In this document: positions 44,255 to 55,329 of the stretch, piece after piece | Layout: each line of letters starts with the position of its first letter | Position numbering within the stretch: position 1 is the first letter of the stretch | Assembly: GCF_000208865.1 (NCBI RefSeq) | Contig: NC_018396.1 | Coordinates: 6,901,295-6,965,294 of the forward strand | Source: Neospora caninum Liverpool | Lineage: Eukaryota > Apicomplexa > Conoidasida > Eucoccidiorida > Sarcocystidae | Reading direction: 5' to 3' | DNA length: 64,000 nucleotides | Position numbers and translations under genes: made by a program | Notes under the pieces: model-generated | The model's database searches: none | Told to the model about the DNA's origin: nothing | The model's input: the letters and a program-made list of their open reading frames with translations, nothing else

Positions 44255-46943
44255 AGCTGGTTACATGTTTATCTCACGGTGGAGCCTCTCGCGTTTCCGC
44301 ACGAAGCAGAAGAGGAACGTCGAAGCAACGCCGTTTTCGACTTCTGACAGGGAGCGCATCGTTTTGAAGAGTTCGCTCCGTTGACGCTTGCGGTCCCTCC
44401 ATCTTCCTCCAGTCTTTACAGCTGCCTTCACCCAAGTCAGTGTTTCCACATTTTACAGGAAACTCTCCAAGACCGAGGGAGTGTAACCGGCAGCGGTGGG
44501 CAACAAGTCGCGTGACACTGGGAACGGCGTAGCAAACCTACAACAACCGCATTTGTTTCACGCCGCCTGCGGCGGGGTGGTGTTCCACGTGCATGCGTTG
44601 CCTATGCTGGACTCCCACGAGAGCTCAAACTTCACGGTTGTAGGTGGACGCTCGTGTCACTCCGCGCAAGCGTCGCGGTTGTGCTCCATCTGCATCGGTT
44701 GTCCGTGATGTGTTCTTCCCATAAGTTCAACTAGGAAAACCTGTGGTCGTCGCTAGACGCTGTTGTTGCTCAGCAAAAAAAAAAAACCAGCTCAACGGTG
44801 GTTGTCGCCCGGCGAAACAGCTCATGTTCCTGTCGGCTTGTCCAGTCTGTTTGATACGCGACGTTCGGTGGGCGCCACGTGCCGTGCGCCGGTTTGGCGT
44901 CGTGCCTAGTAAATTCCAGCGAAAAAGGCGCCAGGAGTCTGCCGGGTGTCCCCCGATGGATTTTTAAGACAACCCGGTATGGTCACGGCTAGCCGCGGCC
45001 ACCGCCGTCGCCCAGGCTGTCGCCCGTGCCGTCGGGCGTCGAGCGGAACGCGAAAACGTGTAGAGTGTTCCAGCCGTTGCGCACTGGGCCCGAAAATCAA
45101 GGTCGCGATTGTAGTCTGGCTCCACAAGTCCTCAAACAGCTGTGGCGAACGTAACGAGTTCAGCAACACGCTGCAACTTTGCAGGGGACCTTCTGCGCGC
45201 GTTCGTCTCGCAAGTGCTCACTACCGTGAACCGGCAGTAATTCGCAGGCAGGAACTAGGACGGCGGGAAGAGGCTGTCACATCTGAGCAGCAGGTTTGGT
45301 GCACAATCAGTGGAGCATAGTCTACGGGGAGGCGCTTGTAGATGAAGGCAGAGGGTCTACCGGGATGGACCAAGATCGAACGGTTACAGAACAGAGATGA
45401 CGCCACGGATGTCTGTGGTCTGTGGCGGTTCCCTGATTCCGCCACGGATGTCTGTGGTCTGTGGCGGTTCCCTGATTCTGCCACGGATGTCTGTGGTCTG
45501 TGGCGGTTCCCTGATTCCGCCAGGAAGCATGTCAACCTGACTCGAGACGGTTCTCCCGTACCGTCAGTTCTCAACTACAGTATGGCGATGTCGATGACAC
45601 CGAAACAGATACTTTTGGATAGCAGTGAGAATGCCTGAACTGTACAACGTATACGAAATCGTTTTCGGTAAATCTATTGCACCTCACACGCGGCTTTGCT
45701 TCCAAAAATTTGTAGCTTACCGCTGCGCTGAAGAGTGCATTCGACGTAATTTCTAACACAACTTCAGGTCTCCCGTGTCCCATTAGAAGTAGGGTCTCCG
45801 GTGTCGTGAACTTTCAGACTCACGCGAGTCGCCTGGAAGTCTCCTGTGCTCGAAGACAGCTGGAGACATTCAGACCACTCAAAAAGCGAGATTCTACGCT
45901 CTCTGACCGACGCTGGGAAAGCCTATACCCGGCGGGACTGCCTTTAACTGCGGCCCCGCGTCGCCCATGTTGGCGTTGTGCACTCTCTTCATTCAATATG
46001 GCATGCAAGAGACGAAGGTTCCTGTGCAAGTGTGGAGAAGCCATGGAGTTTTAGGACACAGAAGAAAGCTGCTTCGAAAATGAAATGTGAACGCCTGTGA
46101 CCACGGTACGCTCGACCCCCGTAGGTATCGCACTCTTTCTCTCGATTTCGGCAGCGGCGCATGCAAGCGATTTTTTCGACAGCTGCTGGCAAATTCTCGC
46201 TGCCTGGTGAAACCGTCGATTGACGAGAAATTGGCCCATTCCACGTTCGTTCTGTCCTCACTAAAAACCTTTGGATTGAAGTTCTTCTGTTTGTTTGCAC
46301 TTGCGAGGTCCTGAAAAAACCGGTGTCGTCTACCGGAGCTACTGTGTCGTGAACGCCGCTAACACACACAAGCGCAATTCGTTTCGTGTCTCGCCATCAC
46401 TCTCTTGCATGCCGGGTCAAATCACCCGACCCAGTCCACTTGAGCGAGAGCTGCGCTAGCCTCCTGTGACATTATTCGGAAAGGGCTGTTTTCCTCTGGT
46501 ACGTGGTCTTTTTGGTGTTCAACATGCGCTTGTGCCCAGCGGCAAAACGCGCTGCCGTGAAAAAGGCCGTCAACGATATCTTTGCACACCGCCGGGGGGT
46601 GGCATCGTCCACTGGGCAGGGTGAGACATTTTCCTTTTTTCCCACTCGGGGCGTGTCACCCCATGGAGACAAGTACGCAGAAGTCTCTCTCCCCTGAGTA
46701 CTTTTAGCCCGCGTTTGTTTTCGAAACATCATGGTATTCCTTCCAGTGTGTCGCCTTCTTCGCTTTGGTGGGGCAAGAGTCCAAAAAGTGCCTCGGAAAG
46801 GCGTCATTGTCAAGCGAGAGATGCCCCGTTTGGAGCTTCAGGGATCATAATAGGGGTCCGTACTCGATACGCAGTCTTGGAGTCGCACATGAGAGGGCCG
46901 AGTTGCTGACGCACTGTAGACGTGAGGTGTTTAGGCGATCCTG
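44255..46943. other. Intergenic region upstream of the IGPS-like gene
   Basis: A 2.7-kb spacer between two plus-strand genes. It contains an A12 run near 44766 and the 39-bp tandem repeat at 45402-45518. An ATG frame at 45342-45638 (98 residues) runs through that repeat but has no recognised domain. Otherwise I see no gene. Confidence 0.5.
45402..45518 (+). repeat. 39-bp tandem repeat, three copies
   Basis: The unit begins GCCACGGATGTCTGTGG and recurs at 45402, 45441 and 45480 with one C/T difference near the end of the second copy. Because 39 is a multiple of three, the open frame 45342-45638 through it encodes three copies of ATDVCGLWRFPDS. Confidence 0.95.
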
Positions 46944-49900
46944 ATGCTGGCCCCCGCGCGGCTTCTCTCGAGGGTTCCTCTGCTGTTCTTCCTTCTCTCC
47001 ACTGCGCACCACTTCGCCTGGCGCATTCTTGCCCAGAGGGGAGAAGGAATCGCGTTTCAAACCGCCCGGGCTGCCACGGCCGCTCGACCCTCCTTTCTCC
47101 GGTGCCCACAGCTACAGAGATGCTCTTCGTCCCGGGTGTTTTCTCCGGGACCGTCTTATCTGGCTGTTGTTTCGCCCGCCTCCGCTTCGACCTTGTCCTT
47201 GCCTTCTCTCGCCTCTTTCAGTTCCTTGCGTGCTCCCAGCAGACCGCGCCTTCCTGTTGAGCGACTTCCAGCCCCGCCGGCGAATGCTCCTCAGGCGCTC
47301 CTCTGCTTCTTGCCAGGCTGCACTCTGCACAAGTCCTTTCTGCCGTTGCTGCCGAACGTCCACGGGAGGAACCGCCAGCAATCTCCAAATGACAAGAGCC
47401 AGGAGAGGCCTGCCAGCAGCCCCGGGGCGTCTCGCCTCCGAGCATCGGTCAGGGACCGGAGACTGCCGTCGCGGGCACTCGACCAGCTTCAGCGCCTCTT
47501 GGAGGCGAAGCAGTATGAGGTACGCTGTCACGCCTTGTGTGTCCTGCGGAAGTCTTTTTCTGGCGCCCGTGGGCGGCGCACGACTGCTACAGGAAACGCG
47601 GAAATGAGGCGAGAATCCGCAGTGTTGTGTAGCTTCTTTGGGGTCACTGTGAGACACGGATTCCTCCGTGATGCACACACACTGCCCTGGCGGAAATGCT
47701 CCTTCGGTGAGTTACGCTTCTCTACCAGGTGAACCGCACTAGCTCTGGTTTGTCTCGTTTGCGTCCTCGCGGCTGCCACTCCTTCACCGCGTCTTTTTGT
47801 CCGGTTCACCGGCAGCTGCGCGCTCGTTCAGATGTTTTCCTGTCGGTCTGCTGAATGCGACTTCCCTGCTGCAACACGTTGCAGGTGAAACTCCTGGTGG
47901 AGAAGCACGGCAGTCTGCTGGATCCCCTCGCCCTCCGGCAGGCGTACGTGCACCACACATTGAATTCGAAGTTGACTGAGCGAATGCGCATCCAAACCCA
48001 CGTCCGTGAACGCGACGAGAAGATCCGCGCAATGCACGCCGCTCGCTGGCAAGAACGCGACAGAGAGGCAGTTCTCGGGAAAGATGCCCGGGAAGAGGGC
48101 CAGGAACCAAAGTGTGAACAGGCGCTCCAGTCCCACAGCCACCGTGTGGGCGGGGAGCACCCACGCTACGATCTACAGGAAGTTCTTCAGGAACCGGAGA
48201 CGCCGCACCGGTTGAGCGTCGCCTGTGACTTGAAGCGACGCAGCTGCACGAACTTGGCGGTCGACCCTCGGCGTCTGTCGTACCGGAATCCAGGCGACGT
48301 TGCTGTCGACTGTGCCAGCGCCGGTGCGTGTCGCCGCACCTTGTGGAACGAGGAGAGAACGTAAAATCAAGGAATCTTCACAAATATGATCCGTGCGTGC
48401 CTTACGCACGCTTTCGGCAGACGACCCAAGTGCATGCCGCGGCGTATTCCTACGGCTCATGGACGGAAAAACCGGTTGCGTGTCTTGATTTTTCTCGTGT
48501 CGGAAGGTGTGATTCGTTCGTACGAGGCTGGAGCGGCCCGCAATTCCGTTTGGTGACGTTGGTCCGAGGCTGCGTGAGTGGCAATGCGTATACAGTGGAG
48601 ACACCCAGCGTCTTTCGAACCTTCTGCACGTTAGTCTCGAACCCCTTTGCTCTTTCCTTTCGTCGCCAGGCGCAGACGTCATCTTGGTGAACACGAACAA
48701 AGAAGGCTGGGGGGGCAGCTATGAAGACCTGGAAGCGACGACGAAGGCGCTCCGTAACGCGTACAGCTGGTCCGAACGGCCTGCGGTGGTGATGAAGGAT
48801 ATTATCATTCACCCCATCCAGGTATGCGCTGCTTTGGCAACTCCCCCGAAGCGGTTTTTTTCTGAGCGTCGCCGAGATGTCATTTGCCGCATCTTGTGTG
48901 CTGTTTTGCGCGATCTCGAGCGCCAGCGTTTCAATCCGTCAGCACGCTGGAGGGCGTCAGAGAAGCGTGAAGGGTGGGGGCATGTCGCCGCGTCGACAGC
49001 TCTGTCTCGGGTGGAAGGTGTCAATCTCAGGCAAAGGCAGGGACAAGAAACGAAAAGCAAGAAACTTCTCTTCACTGGCGAGGCCGCTGCCGTCCACAGG
49101 AAGCTGGCCACGAGGAGGCGGGAACACACTTGCAGCCGGAATTTCCCTCTTGGTCTTGGGGCAGGAAGGCGCTGCGCCCGCTCTTGAGATCTTGACACGA
49201 CGCAAGGCGGTGTGCAAATTGCGCTGTTGTGCCGATGCAGATCGCCCAGGCCGTTGAGGCGAAGGCCGATGGGGTTTATTTGCACTTCTGCGTCGCCGGA
49301 AAAGATCTGGAGGATTTGCTCTTTGCCTGCTCAACCATGGGAACCCAGGCGCTTGTCGAAGTGCACAGTGAAGCCGAAGCCCAGCAGGCGGAAGACGCTG
49401 GAGCGACGCTGCTCGTGGTAAGCAAGGCCGTGGCGCCTGTCGCTGGGCGGCGAAGCAGCTGTCGTTCCACGGGGTTCCAATTCGGAAAAAGAGACTGGCA
49501 AAAAGGCTCGAGGGCACAGATGGACATAATTAATCCGTGCGCGGTTTGCACCTACGTGACTCCTCAGTTTACGCAGAAAACTGTGGTGTATCGGGACTGA
49601 AGTCAGCAGCCACACAACGAACAGTTGACCTGTGGGCTGCTCTGGGTTTCATTCTTCTGTTCACCCTCGGTGGTACAACACGAGTAGTTATGGGAGGTGT
49701 TAGGCGAGGCTCCTCCGGTCCTGATGCGCAGCGGTTGGTCCGCAGACTCCACAGTTCCACAGACGACTTGCAGAAAAGAGCAGTTCTTCTCTCCGAAGCG
49801 GCGTCGCTGGACACGCCCAAGGAAGTTCACCCGCGCCAGTGGGGCTGTTTTCGCGGACGCGACGCAGGCCTGCGTTGTAGACGCGCGACCCATCCCGTGC

Positions 49901-52900
49901 TCTGGGAAGTTCTTCAGGGCAAACGGCTTTCGAGCGCCCTTCCTCGTGCATCGCTTTCTTCAGTGGAAAAACGCTCTCTCGTGCTGTGAAGAGACGGCAC
50001 TGCTGCAGCGCCTGTGTGCGCCTGGGTAGAAGGGGGAGAGAGGTCCAACAAATTCTTCCAGGGAAACAGCTGTTTTCGGGTTGGCGGTTCTCGGACTGCG
50101 CGCGCAGAGTCCATCGTTCTCTGTCTTCGCTTTCTGTTCGTTCCAGGTGAATCAGTGGGACCGTTACACTGGTCGCCTTATACCTGAGCATGCTCTCCGA
50201 GTGCGGAGTGTGTGTTCGCCTGAGGTCATCGTGCTCGCTTCGGGCGGCCTGACGTCCACCGCGCAGGCGACGAAGTGTGCAAAGAGTGGATTCGACGGGG
50301 TTGTCCTCGGCCAAGCCCTTACCCGCGTAAGACTGCAGATGCGTTTCTAAGCAGGCATCGGTTCCGGGCGTGGGAGAAAACCGTCGTTTCGAAGCCATTC
50401 ATGCACGAGGTTCCCCGATACTCTCCTGCTGGACGCGTGCGGCTCTTCGTCGACACAGGCGACCTGGCTTCTCCAGGATGTCGCTTCGTATAGAGGTGTC
50501 CGACGTCTCGGGGTGAACACCCCCAGGAGTATTTGGTGCAAACAGATTCCTGTTATGTGTACGCCAGGAAAAGCTCCGCGGCTTTCTTCTGGGCAATGTC
50601 TAAAAGCTTGAGGATCCGGACGGTCGCCCCTTCGGGAAGCCTCCATGTCCAGTTCGCTTGGTGTGCCTACGGAGGAGCGGCCGTCGTGTTCATGCAGAAA
50701 CACGCGAACTGTCGGTTCGGTTTTCTTTGGAGTTCGCCACGGACCCCCCCCCCCCTTCCTCCCTGCAAACAGCGCGTTCTGAGCTGCGAGTGCTGGGAGC
50801 GGGTTCTGCTCCTCTGGTTCTTCTCTCCTTCTGCATCGCGTGCATTTGTGCTGGCGGTTTTGGACTCTTGCGTGCCTCCGATGTGTGTGCCTGTGTGACA
50901 GCCTGGGGCGTTAGACTTTATCAAGGAACTCAAGGCGTGGCAGGGCGCCCCTCGCGAATTAGTGCACCTGTTCGCGCCCGATCCACGTGGAGCAGCCGCT
51001 GCGGCGAGAGGACTGGAAGAAGCCGCCGCCGCCATCGAGGCGGAGGACGCGGCGCTGAAGGCTCAGCGCGAGGCGCGGCGGGCAGCGCGCCCTGCCTCAA
51101 GAGGGCCTGATTCCGAGACGCTTCCCTCGGAAAAACGCGAGGCACTGGAGCAGGCGGCGCTCACGAGTGCTCATTCGAAGCAGTTCCCCAGGCCGGAGGA
51201 GGCAGCCTTGGACGCTGAGTCCGAATTCCCGGGCGACGAAGGCGACTTGGACGTTGCGGAAAAAGTCTTCGAGGAGGCGAAGCGTGGTTGGAAACCTGAG
51301 ACGCATGCAGAGCCTGCCGAGACAGGTGGGCGGCAGTGCAGCGCCTCAGATTCGGTGGCAGGCCGACCCGCGCGAGACAGCGGAAAGGCCCGAAAAGAGG
51401 CAACAGACCGCGGCCACGCCCGCACCCGCGACAGACTCTCGGGTGGTCTTTCGCCGGATTCCACGGTCCCGGGAGAGGAGAGATCTGAGGCGCGAGGTGG
51501 GCAGAGTCGCGCGACTCCGAGTGACGACTTCACTGAACGGGTTCTCAGACAGTCAGGCCCGGACTTTCAGCCACAGCCGGCGGAGTCGCTGTTCGGTCCG
51601 CGGGCAGTGCCAAGGAGAAACGGCGACGCATCTCAGGCGCCTGCTCATCCTTCTGTGAATGCCTCCAGTGGCAGTCGCGATTCCGGGCGCTCGCCTTCCC
51701 CTGCGTCTCGAGGGGCGTACCCCGCCCCGCCGGCAGGCATCGTCGACGTTTCCGGCGAGCAGGACGAGGAGCCCTCGCAGCGCCTCGGGCAATTCCACGC
51801 GTTTTCCACCTTGCGTTCCTCCGATGCGAGCGAGGGGCGAGACCGACGGGGAGACCCTCCACCGGTTCGGATCCCCGAAGGCACCGACTGTGCTCCAAAC
51901 GAAGAGCAACTTCTCCGCGCCTGCACGCGCGAGCTCCTGGGCCAGATCGCGCGCGAACAGCACGTGAAACGGATGGCAGACGAAGAGCACCGCGACCTGC
52001 AACTGGCGATGTTTCGGCAGTACCAAAGGCTTGCCCGCGCGTCGCCTGCAGACGACCAGAAGGCGCGGACGGGTGGGGCGGGCCCGCTGTTTGTCCCGCC
52101 GTTGGCCCTCCAAGACACCCTCCAGACCGATCCGCATTTCCGGTCTCCGGGCCCCGAAGACGCCCTGGATCCCTTAGCCCTGGGGCCGCAAGACGCCGAC
52201 TCGATCGCCGAGCCGTTCAAAGAGGCCTTTCCGAACGACCCCGCCCGCGCCGCGGCTGCATGCACCGCTGCGGCGGCGGCAGCCGTCGCGGATCCGTCCG
52301 GGTTCGCCGCGGTCGCGCGGGACCATCTGCAGAAAGCAGCTGAGCGCGGCGCGTACACACTGGCGGATTCGAATGACCCCGCGGCGGCTCTCAGCGCAGC
52401 GGCGCCGACGTTCGCAGCGGCTTCTGCGACGGCCGCCTTGACGGCCGCAGTCGCCCGAGGCGAGCGCGACGCGCAGGCTGCCGCGAAGTCCGCAGCGGCT
52501 GCGCTGCGGGGCGCGCATCCGCCGAGCCCGAAAGCGCTGGCCGCCTTGGCAGCTGCGGCGGTCCAGGAGAGAAAGGCCAGAGGCGATCGGCCGGATCAGT
52601 GGGGAGCGCCTTTCGGTCCGACAGACGAACAGGCTCGCGTGGTGGACGCAGAGCCGCAGCTGCTCGGGGCGTCTCTCGCGCCTCGCGGGGCCGCAGGCCG
52701 TCAAGGCGAGGAGGCGAGAAGCCGCGAGAGCTGCGAGAGCCGCGATCCGACAGCACGGCGCGAGATTGGGATGGTCCCTTTCGGCGGCCCCGACGAGGAA
52801 GCGGAACTGTTTGACGAGGCTGAACTCGAGCGGATCGGGCGTCTTTTCTTCACAGAGGAGGAACTCGATGGCTTTCTCCGGGAGTTGAGGGCGAAGAAGG

Positions 52901-54336
52901 CCACGCGGCAGTCCGCACGCAGGGGAGGTGAGGAGGAAGGCGTGCACGGGCGCGCAGAGAAACGGGAAGATGTTCACAGTCGGAGGCAAGGATTTCACAC
53001 TGCTCAGCGGCCGGACGGAGGAGGTGAGGAAGCAACCCAGAAAGGAACAGCTGTTGACACTGCAGCGGGCGCGGGCGTCAGGACGGGCTCCGGCGGTTCC
53101 CTCCCGATGTGTCTGGGGAAGCCGCCCGAAACGGAGAACTCACGAGAAGGCCAGGACGCGCGAGCTGACAAAGAAGGGACGGGAACGGCCGAGGCAAGAA
53201 CTGACGGGAATGGTGTTCCTCGGCGTGTCCAGACCGAGACTGCGGGCGGGGCGGGGGCCGAAGCCAGCGTCGAGGAGCGAGTCGCCGATCCTGCTCGCGC
53301 CAGCGAGCCTTCTGAATCGTCTTCTGAGTCGAGGCCAGTGCGTGCGCGACCTTCCAAGGCTGCAGCCAGCTGGCAAGCCGAGAAAGTCTCCTTCAGCACG
53401 CAAGAGTGGTTCGCTCGGGCGAACCGCCGAAAGAAAGAAGACCACGAACTCGTTCAGCACGTTCGCCAGCAGACGCAGCGGGCGGCAGATCAGCCGGCAG
53501 GCAAGCGCGACGGATCCCCGGAAACAGACGCAGACTCCGCTCCGGACAGCGTTTCTGGAGCCCGGGCTGAGACGTCTAGCGAGGCGGGCGCCTCGTTCAG
53601 GGACGGCGGGAGAGAGACGTTTTCCCGCTTTGGCCGACATGCGCCAGGGCCGTCGCTGACGACTCCGATGGACCAGATGGAGGCGTTTCTGCCGTTCTTT
53701 CAGGGCCGAGGGAGTCACCACCACCTGGAGGATCCGCCTGAAGTGCAAGAACGCATGCAGCAGGAGGCCTTTCTTGAAGAGCTGAAGCGCCGGGAAAGCA
53801 CGGGCGGACTGACCTCGGCCACGCTCACAGGGAACCCTGCAGACTCGCCGCTGGGCGACCCCTCGCGCACGGGCCAGCAGGCGTACGAGTTGCTCGAAGC
53901 GCAGCAGAAACGGCTGCAGGCGGAACGCCGACAGCGGCCACCTGCGGCGAGCCTCCGGGCGGAGGCTGTGGCTGCGGCCGCAGCTGCGGCGGCTGCGGCT
54001 TTAGCCGACGGAGCGCCTCCTCAGGCGGCTGTGCAGGCAGTCAGTCGGGCGGCGGGCGCGGCAACTGTAGGCAGTGCCGTCGACCTAAGTTCTAGAGACC
54101 GAGAGAAACCAGCAAACGGCTGTCGGCAGAGCACAGCCGGAGAGACCGAGGAGAGTGTGCAGCGTGCAGACGCTGCCCCTAGAGCAGCTGTACAGGGTGC
54201 AATGCTCGGGGGCGAACGCGGCGCCTATGCGGCACTATGGGGGACCAGCAGCCAAGGGGCTGGTGGGTTTTTCGAAAGCTACGTTGACGAGCTGGCTCAG
54301 AGCGGTGGTCTTCAAGTGGAGCCTAGCGAGGACTAA
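46944..54336 (+). CDS. Indole-3-glycerol-phosphate synthase-like (TrpC-type) barrel protein with long C-terminal extension
   Basis: Six exons: 46944-47519, 47885-48323, 48670-48821, 49241-49417, 50147-50326, 50902-54336; phases agree, giving 1,652 residues. The N terminus has a signal-like hydrophobic run (VPLLFFLLSTAHHFAW) then a Ser/Arg-rich, acid-poor leader, as in apicoplast-targeted proteins. Residues about 180-500 follow the IGPS (beta/alpha)8 fold: CDLKRRS, GADVILVNT, VVMKDIIIHPIQIAQA, GVYLHFCVAGKDLEDLL, ALVEVHSEAEA, VNQWDR, VIVLASGGL and GFDGVVLGQALTR. The catalytic Lys in MKD (Lys110 of the Sulfolobus enzyme) and the Glu in VEVH are kept. Other active-site positions differ (see findings), so IGPS activity is doubtful. 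Residues about 510-1652 are Ala/Arg/Glu-rich low complexity with poly-Ala stretches and no known domain. Tryptophan biosynthesis is not generally present in apicomplexans, so a different or structural role is likely. Confidence 0.82.
50744..50755. repeat. C12 homopolymer in the last IGPS-like intron
   Basis: Twelve C on the plus (sense) strand, 147 bp before the acceptor of exon 6 (intron 50327-50901). Confidence 0.95.
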
Positions 54337-55329
54337 AGAAGGCGACGTGGAACCCCAGAGTGGGGGCGCGCGTCAGGCGCATGTTTGAGCACTAGAAATG
54401 ATGCCAGTGTCATAAAACTGCGCGCACCTATGTGAAACACAGCGCCTTCTTTCGGTTAATGCTTTTTCTCTACAGCCAAGGCTTTGAAGCCAAAGCATGG
54501 CGTGCTGCCGCCGCAATCGACCATCCCTCTCGGGTCCTGCGCGCGAATCGGCCGGGGAGCCTCTCCTGCTTCCATGGAGGAGAGGATTAGGCATTTCGTG
54601 CGACGCAGAGCAGCATCGGTGTGGCGCGTTTCACTGAAAACACCAAGAACCCACATGCATATATCTGGAGAACGAGACAGGTATATACATGCGGGCACAC
54701 ACAGGCGCGTGTCTCGAAACGGCTGGGCCTCTGAGACACTCCGCAGCCGTCTCACGGCACGAACTGGCCTCAAACGCAGCCAGCCAAAGCGCAGAGACAC
54801 GGCCTCTGATCACTGACACGTCTGCGCGTCAATGAAAGGTGCGGCGAAAGCCCCGATGTAAATCGCAGGTGGTTCCGCTACACTGTCCCACAGAAAACTG
54901 CCCCAAATTTTCTCGGGAGCAAATCCTCTCAGGGAATGCCGAGACCTACACACAGAACGGCGCGATTGTCCTGGACAAATTCTGGCGCACATGAACAGTT
55001 TTTTCCACGGAACAGACAGCGCGAGGACTGGTTAATCGTCGTCCGCGTTTTCTTCAGGTACACTCCGAGTTCCCCCATAGTAAGGTTGACGGTAGCTGAA
55101 ACGCCCGAGCGTCTCATTGGATCGGGGGGGGGGGGTCGCTGCTGTGGAATCTGTGGTTTTCGAGTAGCGTTGATTTCGTCGAGAACACGAGGGGAGAGCC
55201 GGCTGACTTCCCTGAGTCGGCGTGTGGCGCACACGCTGTGCCGCAGACGCTGCATTCGGAGTCCGATCCTAGAACTGCAGGCTCCTCGGCTCGCCGATCG
55301 CGGCGCCTCTCTCTACCCCGTCGCCAGCT
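54337..55329. other. Convergent intergenic region between IGPS-like (+) and helical-repeat gene (-)
   Basis: About 1 kb expected to contain both 3' untranslated regions. It includes a G12 run at 55124-55135. Minus-strand frames ending YYGGTRSVPEENADDD (55032-55232) or GELGVYLKKTRTTINQ (54929-55255) could be a further terminal exon of the minus-strand gene, but I found no RAP-type or other motif in them. Confidence 0.45.
55124..55135. repeat. G12 homopolymer
   Basis: Twelve G on the plus strand, poly-C in the sense of the minus-strand helical-repeat gene, about 200 bp beyond its predicted stop codon. Confidence 0.95.

Noticed and set aside
54929..55255. Minus-strand frame as a terminal RAP exon
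   Set aside because: Lacks the EVDGP...H and final Trp-containing motifs; splice phase could not be made to fit convincingly.
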